Counted from the first letter of the stretch, positions 7,581-15,900 are shown. The stretch is 64,000 nt of DNA from an uncultured Collinsella sp. (GCA_900544725.1 UQWK01000002.1:1-64000), one strand, 5' to 3'. Notes: generated by a model from the sequence alone, not told the origin. A program made the numbers and translations.

Positions 7581-8747
7581 TTAAGCGGTGAAGGGGTGAA
7601 TCGTCACGCCCTTAACCACGCGGTTGACCGTGCCGGTGGGGCTCGGCGTATCGGGCGTGTTGCCCACGCGCACGGAGTTGAGCAGGCTGATAGCCTGGGC
7701 AAACATCACGAACGGCAGAGCAAGGTAGCCCTCGGGAAGCGCCTCGTAGCCCTTAAAGGTGAAGGACTCACCCTCATAGACGGTGGCACCTTCCTGCTGA
7801 ACGGCGACGGTGTGCTGAGCGATCTTGTCGCCACCGATCTCGTTGAGGATGTCGATGTCGTACTGACGGGTGTAGGCGTCGTTGTTGACGAACACGAAGA
7901 CGAGCGTCTTATCGTCGACGAAGGACTTAGGTCCATGACGATAGCCCATGGAGGTGTCGTAGGAAGTAGCGACCAGACCGTGAGCGAGCTCGAGGATCTT
8001 GAGCTGGCTCTCCTGGGCAAGGCCACCGAAGGAGCCAGAGCCCAAGTAGGTCACGCGGTTGAAGTCGCCAGCCAGGTAATCGGCGATCTCAGGCTCACGA
8101 GCGATGACCTCCTCGCCCATCTTGGCGATGGTCTCGACCCACTCGGCCTTCTGCTCGTCAGAGGCAGTGTCGAAAATAAGGGTGGAGAGCAGGGTCATGC
8201 AGGAATAAGAACCGGTCATGGCGAAGCCCTTGTCGTTGGCGCGCGGAATGAGCAGCGTCAGCGCATTGGGATCATCGGCAGACTCAACGGCGAGCTTGCC
8301 CTCGGGAGCGCAGGCGATGTTGAGGAACTTGACGTTGTGGACGAGCTCCTTGGCAACGGCAACGGCGGCAAGGCTCTCGGGGCTGTTGCCAGAGCGGGCA
8401 AAGGAAACCACGAGCGTGGGATCCTCGGCGCGCAGGAAATCGCGCGGAGCGCTCACGATGTCGGTCGTGGCGATGGGCTTAAAGTCGTAGAGATCAGTGT
8501 TGCCAGCGTGACGCAGGTACGGGGCGCAGGTATCGCCAACGTAGTCGGACGTACCGGCACCGGTGAAGACAACGGACAGACGGCCCTCGCCCATAGCACG
8601 AGCCTCGGCCAGGAAGGCCTCGATGGCCTCCTTGTTCTCGCGATAGATGTTGAGCGTATCACGCCAAAGCTCGGGCTGCTGAGCAATCTCGGCCGTGGTG
8701 ATCTGGGCGCCGAGCTCGGTGAGCTCCTCGACACTCTTCTCGAACAT
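7581..8747 (-). CDS. agaS: SIS-domain aminosugar-phosphate deaminase/isomerase
   Basis: A 388-residue double-SIS protein of the AgaS group, which turns galactosamine-6-P into tagatose-6-P plus ammonia. The first SIS domain (~50-200) includes VVFTGAGTSDYVGD and VVSFARSGNSPES; the second (~215-365) includes YLGSGSFGGLAQE and the MGYRHGPKSF loop. Length matches AgaS rather than the single-domain NagB. An operator-like palindrome lies 62 bp upstream and recurs before the PTS operon; the GntR regulator gene is adjacent. With NagA and LacC it supplies the middle step of the amino-sugar route. Confidence 0.9.
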   Translation of the reverse strand: MFEKSVEELTELGAQITTAEIAQQPELWRDTLNIYRENKEAIEAFLAEARAMGEGRLSVVFTGAGTSDYVGDTCAPYLRHAGNTDLYDFKPIATTDIVSAPRDFLRAEDPTLVVSFARSGNSPESLAAVAVAKELVHNVKFLNIACAPEGKLAVESADDPNALTLLIPRANDKGFAMTGSYSCMTLLSTLIFDTASDEQKAEWVETIAKMGEEVIAREPEIADYLAGDFNRVTYLGSGSFGGLAQESQLKILELAHGLVATSYDTSMGYRHGPKSFVDDKTLVFVFVNNDAYTRQYDIDILNEIGGDKIAQHTVAVQQEGATVYEGESFTFKGYEALPEGYLALPFVMFAQAISLLNSVRVGNTPDTPSPTGTVNRVVKGVTIHPFTA

Positions 8748-8808
8748 TTCTAATACCTCTCTCTAGAAGTAATCCTCTGACGTGCAATTATACACTTCGG
8801 TTGGTTAT

Positions 8809-8822
8809 CTGGTAGTAACCAG
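8809..8822. promoter_or_regulatory. operator-like palindrome upstream of agaS
   Basis: CTGGTAGTAACCAG has perfect CTGGT/ACCAG arms. Its first 13 bases recur exactly at 13102-13114 before the PTS operon. GntR/UTRA amino-sugar regulators such as NagR and DasR bind TGGT-n-ACCA palindromes (family knowledge), and such a regulator is encoded next door. Confidence 0.75.
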
Positions 8823-8861
8823 TTAAATGCAAAGAATCACCATATGGAAACGATGCGGACA

Positions 8862-9593
8862 CTAGTTGCTACGCTGGTGGTAAACCTTGTATTTAAACTG
8901 ATCGGCACGAGCAACCGAGAGTGTATACTCCACAACCTCGTTTGACTCGTTATACGTAGTCCTGACCAAATCGAGCACAGGCGAGCCCTCGACAATTCCC
9001 AAAAGGTGGGCGTCGGTGGGACGGGCTATGCTCGCATAGAACTCCTCTTCGGCCACGCGTATCTTTTGCTGAAAGTCTTGCTCAATCACATCGTAAAGCG
9101 GCTTACGCTCCAGCAGCGGTCGCTTTAGGGACAGAAATTGACGAACCGGTAGATAGCTGCGTTCGACCATCATGGGCATGTTGCCGGCAGAACGAAGGCG
9201 CTTAAGCTTAAAAATGCGATCACCGATACGCAATCCCATATGCTCGGCCAGATTCTTATCGGCCTCCATCTCGCAAAACTCGAGAATCGTGGTCTCGGGG
9301 TCGCGACCCATCGCGCGCATCTGCTCGGTAAAGCTGTAGGACTGCATAAGATTGGTTGCCTTTGCCGAACGGTCGGTCACAAAGGTACCGCGACCGTGCT
9401 GCCGAACCACCAGTCCTAAACGCTCCAGTTCCTGCAGAGCCAGGCGTACCGTAGTGCGCGAGAGACCATAGCGCTCCGAAAGTTCGCGCTCGGAAGGAAT
9501 CATGTCACCGGCGCGATATTCATGGTCAATCTTTTCGGTCAGAATATCGACCAGCTGATCGTACAGCGGTTGCTTACGCGCTCCGATCGCCAT
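8862..9593 (-). CDS. GntR/HutC-family regulator, probably controls the amino-sugar locus
   Basis: A 243-residue regulator with an N-terminal winged helix (PLYDQLVDILTEKI through LSRTTVRLALQELERLGLV and HGRGTFV, ~9-72) and a C-terminal UTRA effector domain (~95-240; FKLKRLRSAGNMPMMVERSYLP, LGIVEGSPVLDLVRTTY). UTRA relatives NagR and AgaR2 sense glucosamine-6-P or related phosphates. It sits between agaS and the PTS operon, and both have matching palindromes upstream, so local repression relieved by an amino-sugar phosphate is the simplest model (inference). A strong GGGAGGA site precedes the ATG. Confidence 0.9.
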   Translation of the reverse strand: MAIGARKQPLYDQLVDILTEKIDHEYRAGDMIPSERELSERYGLSRTTVRLALQELERLGLVVRQHGRGTFVTDRSAKATNLMQSYSFTEQMRAMGRDPETTILEFCEMEADKNLAEHMGLRIGDRIFKLKRLRSAGNMPMMVERSYLPVRQFLSLKRPLLERKPLYDVIEQDFQQKIRVAEEEFYASIARPTDAHLLGIVEGSPVLDLVRTTYNESNEVVEYTLSVARADQFKYKVYHQRSN

Positions 9594-9677
9594 CCTATCC
9601 TCCCTTTTGCTCGAATTCGGCTAACTACCTAGGGTGTTAAGCATTATCAGTCCGCAACACCCGAATCATCAAGAAAA

Positions 9678-9713
9678 CAAAAGCCGCGCGCTCTTTCGAG
9701 CACGCGGCTTTTA
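9678..9713 (-). terminator. terminator of the PTS operon
   Basis: On the minus strand AAAGCCGCGTGCTC pairs with GAGCGCGCGGCTTT and is followed by TGTTTTC. It lies about 70 bp after the IID stop and also separates that operon from the GntR gene. Confidence 0.8.
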
Positions 9714-9778
9714 ACATACACATGGCTTAAGGGGTCGGGGTGTGAGCCGCGTAGGGACACACCCCTCAAGCTAGAGCC

Positions 9779-10861
9779 TTACCAGATGCTCGGCCAGAGA
9801 CCAAGCGGGCCAGCGCCCAGGATGCCCAGGACGAAGAGCAGCAGAATGCCCTTGGTCGGGGTCCAGCTGTGCTTAGCGAACATGTAGTAAAGCAGCAGCG
9901 TAAGCATAAGCGGGACGAGCTTCGGGACGATGGTGTTGAGGGTGTCGGCAACAGAGAAGTTGACCGGATCCTCGGTGACGGTGCCGTAGGTAACGGACTC
10001 CATGCCGTTGCCCAGATCGGTGACGCCGCACTCGACAGCGTTGCCGTCGGCATCGGAAGCGGTGAGGGCGTTGCCGTCCTCATCGGTCATGGCGATGGTA
10101 CCGGCCTCAGCGGTCTCGGTATCGATGCCCTCCATACCGGTGAAGTTCTCGGCCTCCTTCTCGGAGACGATCACGGTAGTAGCGGAGAGGCCACGGGTGG
10201 TGCCGTTGGGGATCTGGAGGTTGATCTGGGTGCCACCCATGGTGACGACCAGGCAACCGACGACGAAGACGCCCATGATGGAAGCGGCACGCGTGAAGGC
10301 CTGCATGTTGGCGGTCAGAGCGTCAATAGCGCTGGTGCCAAGCTTGTAGGACCAGTTCATGAGCCAGAAGCGCAGAGCGAACTGGACGACGTTGAAGATC
10401 ACCAGGAAGATGATCGGCGCAGCGGCGTTACCGTTGATGGCCATGTTGGAGGTGATGCCGGCCGTGATAGGCACGAGCGTCAGCCAGAACAGGGCGTCAC
10501 CGATACCACCGAGCGGGCCCATTGCGGCGACGCGGACGGCGCGGATCGTGGGGATGTCAACCTTGTTCTGCTCGAGCGAAAGCACGATACCCATAACAAA
10601 GGTGACGAGGAACGGGTGGGTGTTGAAGAACTCCAGGTTGTGGCTCATGGAAGCCGCGAGGTCGTTCTTGTTGGTGTGGATCTTCTCCAGACCGGGGATG
10701 ATGGAGTAGAGCCAGCCAGCGGCCTGCATGCGCTCGTAGTTGAACGATGCCTGCAGGAAGCAGGAGCGCCAAGCCATCTTGTTGAGGGTCTTCTGGTCGA
10801 GCTGCGGAGCAGGAGTGAGATCCTCGTAGTGCTCCGGGATCACATACTCATTAGATGCCAT
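9779..10861 (-). CDS. PTS mannose-family transporter subunit IID, with inserted segment
   Basis: A 360-residue membrane protein with the IID core: LNKMAWRSCFLQASFNYERM, AMGPLGGIGDALFW, then membrane segments and C-terminal SWTPTKGILLLFVLGILG. Together with IIC it forms the sugar channel. Usual IIDs are about 270-300 residues; this one has an extra ~80-residue, Asp/Glu/Thr-rich stretch at ~221-301 (TAEAGTIAMTDEDGNALTAS) between transmembrane segments. Its ATG at 10861 overlaps the end of the IIC gene by 11 bp, implying coupled translation. Last gene of the operon, followed by a terminator. Confidence 0.9.
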   Translation of the reverse strand: MASNEYVIPEHYEDLTPAPQLDQKTLNKMAWRSCFLQASFNYERMQAAGWLYSIIPGLEKIHTNKNDLAASMSHNLEFFNTHPFLVTFVMGIVLSLEQNKVDIPTIRAVRVAAMGPLGGIGDALFWLTLVPITAGITSNMAINGNAAAPIIFLVIFNVVQFALRFWLMNWSYKLGTSAIDALTANMQAFTRAASIMGVFVVGCLVVTMGGTQINLQIPNGTTRGLSATTVIVSEKEAENFTGMEGIDTETAEAGTIAMTDEDGNALTASDADGNAVECGVTDLGNGMESVTYGTVTEDPVNFSVADTLNTIVPKLVPLMLTLLLYYMFAKHSWTPTKGILLLFVLGILGAGPLGLWPSIW

Positions 10862-11651
10862 CTTCGAAGTCACCTCCGTCAGAAACAGCTGCACCCTTCA
10901 GCTCGGTCTGCTGCTGGAAGTCCCAGAAAGCGATGCCGAAGCCGATGAGAGCGAGGATGAGCAGAGCAGGGGTTGCCAGCGAATCGTTGGCAACGGTGAT
11001 GAGCGCGAGGCCAAAGCCCATGAGGAAGAAGCCCCACATATCGCGGTTCATCATAACCTTGAGCAGGACGGCGAAGCCGACGAAGCGCATCATGCCGCCT
11101 GCAGCGGAGAGACCGGTCTGCAGCCAAGTCGGGATGGCGGAAGCGATGGTCTGACCGATGGTAGCGCCAGCGATGAAGAACAGGGTGACGACGACAGCGA
11201 AGATCAGGCCGAGCAGAGCCATGGCGAAGTAGTTCAGACGCTCGATGCCCTTGGTGTCAGCGTTATGAGCCATGTTGTCCGCGGAGGACATGAGGGGCGA
11301 CATAAGCGTGAAGACCAGGGTAACGCCGAGCTGACCAAGCAGAGCGAACGGAATGGCAAGGCCGACTGCCGCGTTGGGCTCGAGGCCCGTAGCGATAGCG
11401 AGAATGGCTGCCATGATGCCGCCGATGACGGCGTTAGGCGGCTGAGCGCCTCCGATCGGCATGTTGCCGATCGTCATGAGCTGATAGGTACCACCCACGA
11501 GAAGACCGGTGTTGAGGTCGCCAAGGATAAGACCGATGACGGCGCCGGTGACGATGGGCTGATAGAGAGACTCGAGGAAGTTGAACTGGTCGATTGCCGC
11601 GACGAATGTGACGATGAAGACCAGAGCGACCTGGATGATCGAGTATTCCAT
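10851..11651 (-). CDS. PTS mannose-family transporter subunit IIC
   Basis: A 266-residue polytopic protein of the sorbose/mannose IIC family. It starts MEYSIIQVALVFIVTFVAAID, has the family motif GGTYQLMTIGNMPIGGAQPPN near residue 60, and about eight hydrophobic stretches. It forms the membrane channel with IID and accepts phosphate flow from IIB. A GGAGG site lies 6 nt before the ATG. It shares the operon with IIA, YajC-like, IIB and IID; clustering with agaS and nagA suggests GalNAc or a related amino sugar, but specificity cannot be read from the sequence. Confidence 0.92.
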   Translation of the reverse strand: MEYSIIQVALVFIVTFVAAIDQFNFLESLYQPIVTGAVIGLILGDLNTGLLVGGTYQLMTIGNMPIGGAQPPNAVIGGIMAAILAIATGLEPNAAVGLAIPFALLGQLGVTLVFTLMSPLMSSADNMAHNADTKGIERLNYFAMALLGLIFAVVVTLFFIAGATIGQTIASAIPTWLQTGLSAAGGMMRFVGFAVLLKVMMNRDMWGFFLMGFGLALITVANDSLATPALLILALIGFGIAFWDFQQQTELKGAAVSDGGDFEDGI

Positions 11652-11741
11652 CTTGCTCCTCCTTTCAAAATGTATGTACGCACTTTGGATATCACGTACA
11701 GAACGTCAGGGTTTCAATCCTGACAACGTGGATCACGAGGA

Positions 11742-12224
11742 TTACGAGAAGAGCTTGCTCGTGTCCTCAACAGGCGTGCTCGGAACGCGCCTGATCTCCA
11801 ACTCCACCCCCAATTCCTGCAGCTCTTTAAACGCAGCGACATCCTCGTCGTTAACTGCGACGGAGGTGGCGACTTGGCGCTTTCCTTCCGACATGTGCAT
11901 GTTGCCGATGTTTACCTTCTTTATAGGCACACCGCCCTTGACGAGCGTAAGCACGTCTTCCGGTGTTTCGGCCACGATGAAGATCTTCTGGCGCGGGCTC
12001 GCCTTGCCAATGACGTCGATGGTCTTCTGCAGGGAGAAGAAACGCGTAGCGACGCCGGCGGGAGCGGCCATCTTCATGAGGTTCTGGCGCATGGTGTTGG
12101 TCGACACATCGTCGTTGGCGACGAGGATGAGGTTGGAGCCCAGGGTGGAGTTCCACTGGGTAGCGACCTGACCATGGACCAGTCGGTTATCGATGCGGGT
12201 AAGAAGAATGTTGGGTTCTGCCAT
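11742..12224 (-). CDS. PTS mannose-family transporter subunit IIB
   Basis: A 160-residue cytoplasmic phosphocarrier. ILLTRIDNRLVHGQVATQ contains His17, the phosphorylated histidine of this family, and LVKGGVPIKKVNIGNMH and LGVELEIRRVP follow as in E. coli ManX IIB. It passes phosphate from IIA (12542-12985) to the sugar in the IIC/IID channel. The paralogue at 2007-2486 has Cys at the same place. It lies third in the operon, 36 bp after the YajC-like gene. Confidence 0.93.
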   Translation of the reverse strand: MAEPNILLTRIDNRLVHGQVATQWNSTLGSNLILVANDDVSTNTMRQNLMKMAAPAGVATRFFSLQKTIDVIGKASPRQKIFIVAETPEDVLTLVKGGVPIKKVNIGNMHMSEGKRQVATSVAVNDEDVAAFKELQELGVELEIRRVPSTPVEDTSKLFS

Positions 12225-12260
12225 GTTGATCAGCTTCCTTTCGTTATTTGCTGACGACAG

Positions 12261-12542
12261 TTACTTGATCTCCTGAATCGCGTAACGCGAAACATCTACG
12301 ACGGCACCGGATCGGACTTTGATCTGGACCTTTTCGCCTTCGATGCCCTTGACGGTTCCGTAGATACCGCCGGCGAAAAGAACCTCCTGACCCGGCTTGA
12401 GCTCGGTGTGCAGCTCCTTGAAGTACTTCTGCTTCTTCTTCATGTTGATTTGCGACCAGATGGTGTAAATCAAGCCCATGATGACAAGCAGGCCTAAAAG
12501 GGCGACCGAGGAGCTCAGGATGCTGGCTCCGAAATCGGCCAT
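12261..12542 (-). CDS. YajC-like membrane protein inside the PTS operon
   Basis: A 93-residue protein with one N-terminal membrane segment (~10-29) and a basic linker (MKKKQKYFKELHTELKPGQEV), then the YajC-type small beta domain (VLFAGGIYGTVKGIEGEKVQIKV). YajC is an accessory subunit of SecDF in most bacteria. Here it sits between the IIA and IIB genes; its ATG overlaps the IIA stop (TAATG), so it is translated with the PTS. It may help PTS membrane assembly (inference), or may be a family paralogue with another role. No secD or secF is nearby. Confidence 0.85.
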   Translation of the reverse strand: MADFGASILSSSVALLGLLVIMGLIYTIWSQINMKKKQKYFKELHTELKPGQEVLFAGGIYGTVKGIEGEKVQIKVRSGAVVDVSRYAIQEIK

Positions 12543-12985
12543 TAGATGCCGTCCTCGTCGCCGAAGATATCCTCTTCCTCGGAGCCGGCAACGGATGCGA
12601 CCGTCTGGGCGGTGACGCCCGTCTGACCAACGGTCACGGCCTGCTCGCCAAGCTCGGCGAGCGTGGCGTTACCGCGAAGGAACAGAAGCTCAATAACCAT
12701 GGGGAGGTTAGTGCCAGTCAGAACCTCGACGTTGTCGACATCCTGGGCAATCATCATCGACTGATTGAACGGAGTACCACCGAGCAGGTCGGTAAAGACG
12801 AGCACGCCATCGCACTCCTCGCGCATGGCGGTAATAGCGGCGCGGAGATCCTCACCGTAGGAAGCAGCCTGGTCGCCCTCAAAAGGAACGACGGTAAAAG
12901 CGGGCTGGTCGCCGGCAACCATAGCGATAGCGCTTGCAAGGCCGGGTGCGAACTGTCCATGACCGGTAAGAATAAAGCCAACCAT
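12542..12985 (-). CDS. PTS mannose-family subunit IIA
   Basis: A 147-residue cytoplasmic protein, first gene of the PTS operon. FILTGHGQFAPGL carries His9, the residue phosphorylated by HPr in this family; LVFTDLLGGTPFN is the second conserved block. The last ~15 residues are very acidic (EEEDIFGDEDGI). The ATG at 12985 lies 116 bp from the operator-like palindrome at 13101. IIA and IIB are separate proteins here, unlike the fused E. coli ManX. Confidence 0.92.
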   Translation of the reverse strand: MVGFILTGHGQFAPGLASAIAMVAGDQPAFTVVPFEGDQAASYGEDLRAAITAMREECDGVLVFTDLLGGTPFNQSMMIAQDVDNVEVLTGTNLPMVIELLFLRGNATLAELGEQAVTVGQTGVTAQTVASVAGSEEEDIFGDEDGI

Positions 12986-13100
12986 TCAAATTTCCCTTCC
13001 GAAGGTGTGTACGATCTGAGTCCGATGATGTTCGGAAGCCTGCGGGCAATCGCCCTTAAAGCTTCTTAGAAAGCGTTCTTTGAAGACCAGTGGTTTCTCA

Positions 13101-13117
13101 ACTGGTAGTAACCACGT
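13101..13117. promoter_or_regulatory. operator-like palindrome upstream of the PTS operon
   Basis: ACTGGTAGTAACCACGT contains CTGGTAGTAACCA, identical over 13 bases to the site before agaS. A related half-site pair, ACCAGTGGT, lies just before it at 13086-13094. Likely bound by the adjacent GntR/UTRA regulator (inference). Confidence 0.75.
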
Positions 13118-13686
13118 GACGTGTTGTTGTCACTATATCACCACAGAAGAGGTCGCTTTCGTTGATTCATACAGTAAAACGTTTTTGCACCGCTCACGGT
13201 GATAAATCGACCGTTTACCGCTCGTTAATACTTCTACCTGCGGTTTTGAAATCGTTTCGAAATGCTTTGGCAAAAGATCGGAACTTTTCCTGTGTCTAAA
13301 CAACGCAGGGCGGCTAAAAATAGCGTAAAGAAAAATTGCAGGTCATTGTGAAGATTTGTGAATTGGTCTTTTTGACTTAATACCAGTTAGAACCAGTTTT
13401 GAGATTATCGGTGAACGGTAGTTTTCGACCGTTCACCGGTTACTTGCAATCGTTTGCAGTTGTTTTCCCAGATGAATTAGAGAAGCCCGATGAAGCACTT
13501 GTGCGGTCACGGGAAGTTTTGGCATTTGCCCTCATCCCCCGCGCGCCAAACTCCGGCATCCAAAATGAGCTAATAGGTCACGTTAATTGTTTTCAATCAT
13601 TACTTACTCAGTTCCGTAATTATTTATCGTTTGTCGTTAATTCTGATATGATACAAGTATCATCCAAAACGCCGGTTGGAGGGGTT
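13118..13686. other. long non-coding regulatory gap with a weak third operator-like site
   Basis: This AT-rich stretch between the PTS operon and the divergent DUF2975 gene shows no convincing gene; the open frame running leftward from 13687 to 13399 has no ribosome site. At 13381-13396 TACCAGTTAGAACCAG repeats the ACCAG half-site twice in the same orientation and may be a distal contact for the same regulator. Confidence 0.45.
13648..13663. promoter_or_regulatory. operator/promoter palindrome before the DUF2975-Xre pair
   Basis: ATGATACAAGTATCAT has perfect 7-bp arms around AA and overlaps a good -10 box (TATGAT, 13647-13652), 24 bp before the start codon. This placement suits autorepression by the Xre protein encoded at 14335. 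Confidence 0.55.
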
Positions 13687-14325
13687 ATGGTCCATCGAAA
13701 CGCATCTATATCGAATGAAACCATCAGCCGCGAACAGACGATAGCCAAACTGAGGAAGCTCGCTCGCATCTGCAAATGGGCCACGATCTGCATTACCACC
13801 GCGCTCGCTCTGGGACTCCTCGCAGTCATTGCGATTGACCTTCTACTCATATTGCCTAGCCTCTCCCAAGGGTCGTGTCTCCAATCCGTAGAACTTCAAG
13901 CCGGCGAAGGGCCGTGCCTTGCTATCGTCGGTACCGATGCGCAGGCCCCACTTATGCTCGTTGCACACGATGGTCACACTGCCATAGGGAGCCTCTTGAT
14001 GACATGTCTCGCGCTTACCATCGCGATAAGCGTGCGCAGGCTTTTCTTCAACATTGAAAAGGAAGGCAGGCCCTTTGACCTTGAATGTAACCAGACACTT
14101 CGTCGAGTAGGACATTTATTCCTTATCGGCGGCGTTGCCGTGAGGCTTCTTGGTGCCGTAATCACAGGAATGATACTCTCAGGATTTGGCGGCAGCTTTA
14201 CGGATGCGTTCGTCGGCCAGCTATTCGAGCCCTCCATGCTCTTTGCAGGCCTGATTATTTGCCTGATTGCCAGCATCTTCCGCTACGGGTATATCCTGCA
14301 AAAACAAGATGACGAGTTGCTCTAG
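13687..14325 (+). CDS. DUF2975-like four-helix membrane protein
   Basis: A 212-residue membrane protein with four hydrophobic segments (~30-52, ~84-105, ~135-158, ~175-195) and charged loops; the second and third flank RRLFFNIEKEGRPFD, a sequence typical of DUF2975. The ATG at 13687 has GGAGG 6 nt upstream. It is followed after 9 bp by a small Xre regulator, the usual DUF2975 plus YozG-like arrangement. Such pairs are common in Firmicutes and Actinobacteria, and the role of the membrane partner is unknown. Family call is by pattern only. Confidence 0.7.
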   Translation: MVHRNASISNETISREQTIAKLRKLARICKWATICITTALALGLLAVIAIDLLLILPSLSQGSCLQSVELQAGEGPCLAIVGTDAQAPLMLVAHDGHTAIGSLLMTCLALTIAISVRRLFFNIEKEGRPFDLECNQTLRRVGHLFLIGGVAVRLLGAVITGMILSGFGGSFTDAFVGQLFEPSMLFAGLIICLIASIFRYGYILQKQDDELL

Positions 14326-14334
14326 GGGGAATCC

Positions 14335-14574
14335 ATGATTATTCTGCGGCTTGACCGCATGCTCGCCGAACGCAAGATCTCATCCAAAGAGCTTGCGGAA
14401 CGCGTGGGCATCTCCCAGGTCAATATGTCACGCATTAAGACGGGCAAGGTTTCTGCCATACGTTTTTCAACTCTTGACGCGATATGCCGGGCACTCGACT
14501 GCCAACCGGGCGATGTGCTGGAATATATGCCTGACGATGAAGCCGATAATCTTTTTGGACTTAAAAATGAATAG
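14335..14574 (+). CDS. Xre-family helix-turn-helix regulator (YozG-like)
   Basis: A 79-residue protein that is almost entirely one HTH_3/Cro-type domain: LDRMLAERKISSKELAERVG, ISQVNMSRIKTGKVSAIRF, LDAICRALDCQPGDVLEY, with a short acidic tail. It is co-transcribed with the DUF2975 membrane protein, whose stop is 9 bp upstream. The palindrome at 13648 is a candidate autoregulatory target. Confidence 0.88.
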   Translation: MIILRLDRMLAERKISSKELAERVGISQVNMSRIKTGKVSAIRFSTLDAICRALDCQPGDVLEYMPDDEADNLFGLKNE

Positions 14575-14607
14575 CCATAATTAAGCCGCCAATCACGCCC
14601 TCAACGC

Positions 14608-14655
14608 AAATTGCCCGCCAGAACGACTTCCGTACTGGCGGGCAATTTGTTTTCT
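14608..14655 (+). terminator. terminator after the Xre gene
   Basis: AAATTGCCCGCCAG pairs perfectly with CTGGCGGGCAATTT around a 13-nt loop, with GTTTTC after it. It could also act for the minus-strand gene that ends at 14689. Confidence 0.8.
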
Positions 14656-14688
14656 ATCAGCTAGATGCTCGATGAGCCGTGCAACTCT

Positions 14689-15774
14689 TTACGCAAACAG
14701 GCCGTAGATGCTGATATTGGCCTTGGCGTAGAGGCCGTTGGCGTACTCGGTCCACTTGGAGCTGGCGCTCGAAGCCTGCGAGGAATACTGCTGATAGGCG
14801 GTGTAATAGGCGGTCATGGCCTGCTTATAGGTAGCGCTATCGGCCGTAAAGGCATCGTCAGCGAAGGCCTTAGCGTAGGTGCTATCGGCGTCCTTCCAGG
14901 TGCCCTTTTCGCTATCCCACTCGTCGCCTGCAAGTTTGATGATGTAATCGGCGTAGTCCTTGCTCGCGGTCTCCTCGTTGCCGTCAGCAGGCTCGGTCGG
15001 GGCGGTCGGCATGCTTGCGGAGCTGTCGCCGACCTTCTTCTTGTAGAGCTTCTGCAGCGTCGCGGACTGACGGACGATCTGCTTGGCCTGATCCTTGGAC
15101 ACACCATACTGCGTAGCCATGGTCTTGTAGTCGGAGGTGCCGATGGAATCCTCGGCGTACTTCTTCATCTCCTTAGAAGAGACGGTGACGCCCTCGTCCT
15201 CGGCAGCATCGAGCAGAATCTTGTTGCGCACGTAGGACAGAATGACATCGGCAGAGGGAGCGGTGTAGTTGCCATCGCCATCCTTGACGGTGTCGAGGCT
15301 GTACTGGCTCTCGATGGCCTCGCGCGCGGTGATGTCGCTCTTTTTGCCGTTGTAGCTGTAGCTTGCCACGGTCGAATCGAGCTGGTCCTCGGTGAGGGTC
15401 GCCGAGCCGACTCCCTTGCCGCCAAAGCCGCCATTGCCAATAAAGAAGCCAATCACGGCAGCAATCACGACTGCAACCACAAAGGCGGCAATCATCGTCT
15501 TCTTGTGCTTGGATGCATGGTCGTCTTCGTCGGAGTCGTCGTCCTCGTCCTGTTCCTCGGGCATGAGGTTCTCGTCGGCGGCGTCCGCGGCGATCTTTGC
15601 CTCCAGGCGAGCGTCCTCCTCCTCGGCCGTCGTACCGGCAGCAATGTGCTCGGCAGACGTACCGGCGACCAGATCGATCTTCTCCTCCTCATCACCGTCG
15701 GGGCCTTCGCCGCGTTCGATGATCTGGATGCCGTCGATCTCGTCCTTCTCGTCCTTCTTTTGAATCAGACCCAT
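14689..15774 (-). CDS. membrane-anchored SurA/PrsA-like protein
   Basis: A 361-residue protein: a very acidic cytoplasmic N-terminus (~1-88), one membrane segment (TMIAAFVVAVVIAAVIGFF, ~93-111) and an extracytoplasmic domain of helices. The outer part resembles the SurA N-terminal chaperone fold (LTEDQLDSTVASY, VILSYVRNKILLDAAEDEGV, QYGVSKDQAKQIV) but lacks a recognisable PPIase parvulin core. It probably binds or folds exported proteins (inference). The ATG at 15774 has AAGGAG 8 nt upstream. It is flanked by icd in the same direction, with a hairpin between. Confidence 0.65.
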   Translation of the reverse strand: MGLIQKKDEKDEIDGIQIIERGEGPDGDEEEKIDLVAGTSAEHIAAGTTAEEEDARLEAKIAADAADENLMPEEQDEDDDSDEDDHASKHKKTMIAAFVVAVVIAAVIGFFIGNGGFGGKGVGSATLTEDQLDSTVASYSYNGKKSDITAREAIESQYSLDTVKDGDGNYTAPSADVILSYVRNKILLDAAEDEGVTVSSKEMKKYAEDSIGTSDYKTMATQYGVSKDQAKQIVRQSATLQKLYKKKVGDSSASMPTAPTEPADGNEETASKDYADYIIKLAGDEWDSEKGTWKDADSTYAKAFADDAFTADSATYKQAMTAYYTAYQQYSSQASSASSKWTEYANGLYAKANISIYGLFA

Positions 15775-15812
15775 ATCAGTTACTCCTTGTTAGGAAACAT
15801 AGTCCGCAATAG

Positions 15813-15842
15813 AATACGCCCGACAGAGCGCCGGGCGTATTG
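15813..15842 (-). terminator. hairpin after icd
   Basis: AATACGCCCG pairs with CGGGCGTATT around a 9-10 nt loop, 60 bp beyond the icd stop. The following T-run is weak. Confidence 0.5.
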
Positions 15843-15900
15843 ATTCTCAGGTTATACGCAAACACTTAAGTACTATTTAGGCGTTTGCAGTCTGCATGCC

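Noticed and set aside
7263..7591. Frames opposite nagA and in its upstream gap
   Set aside because: No ribosome site and no domain; overlaps the agaS terminator.
13399..13686. N-terminal extension of the DUF2975 gene
   Set aside because: No ribosome site at 13399, the stretch is AT-rich regulatory DNA, and ATG 13687 has a strong GGAGG.
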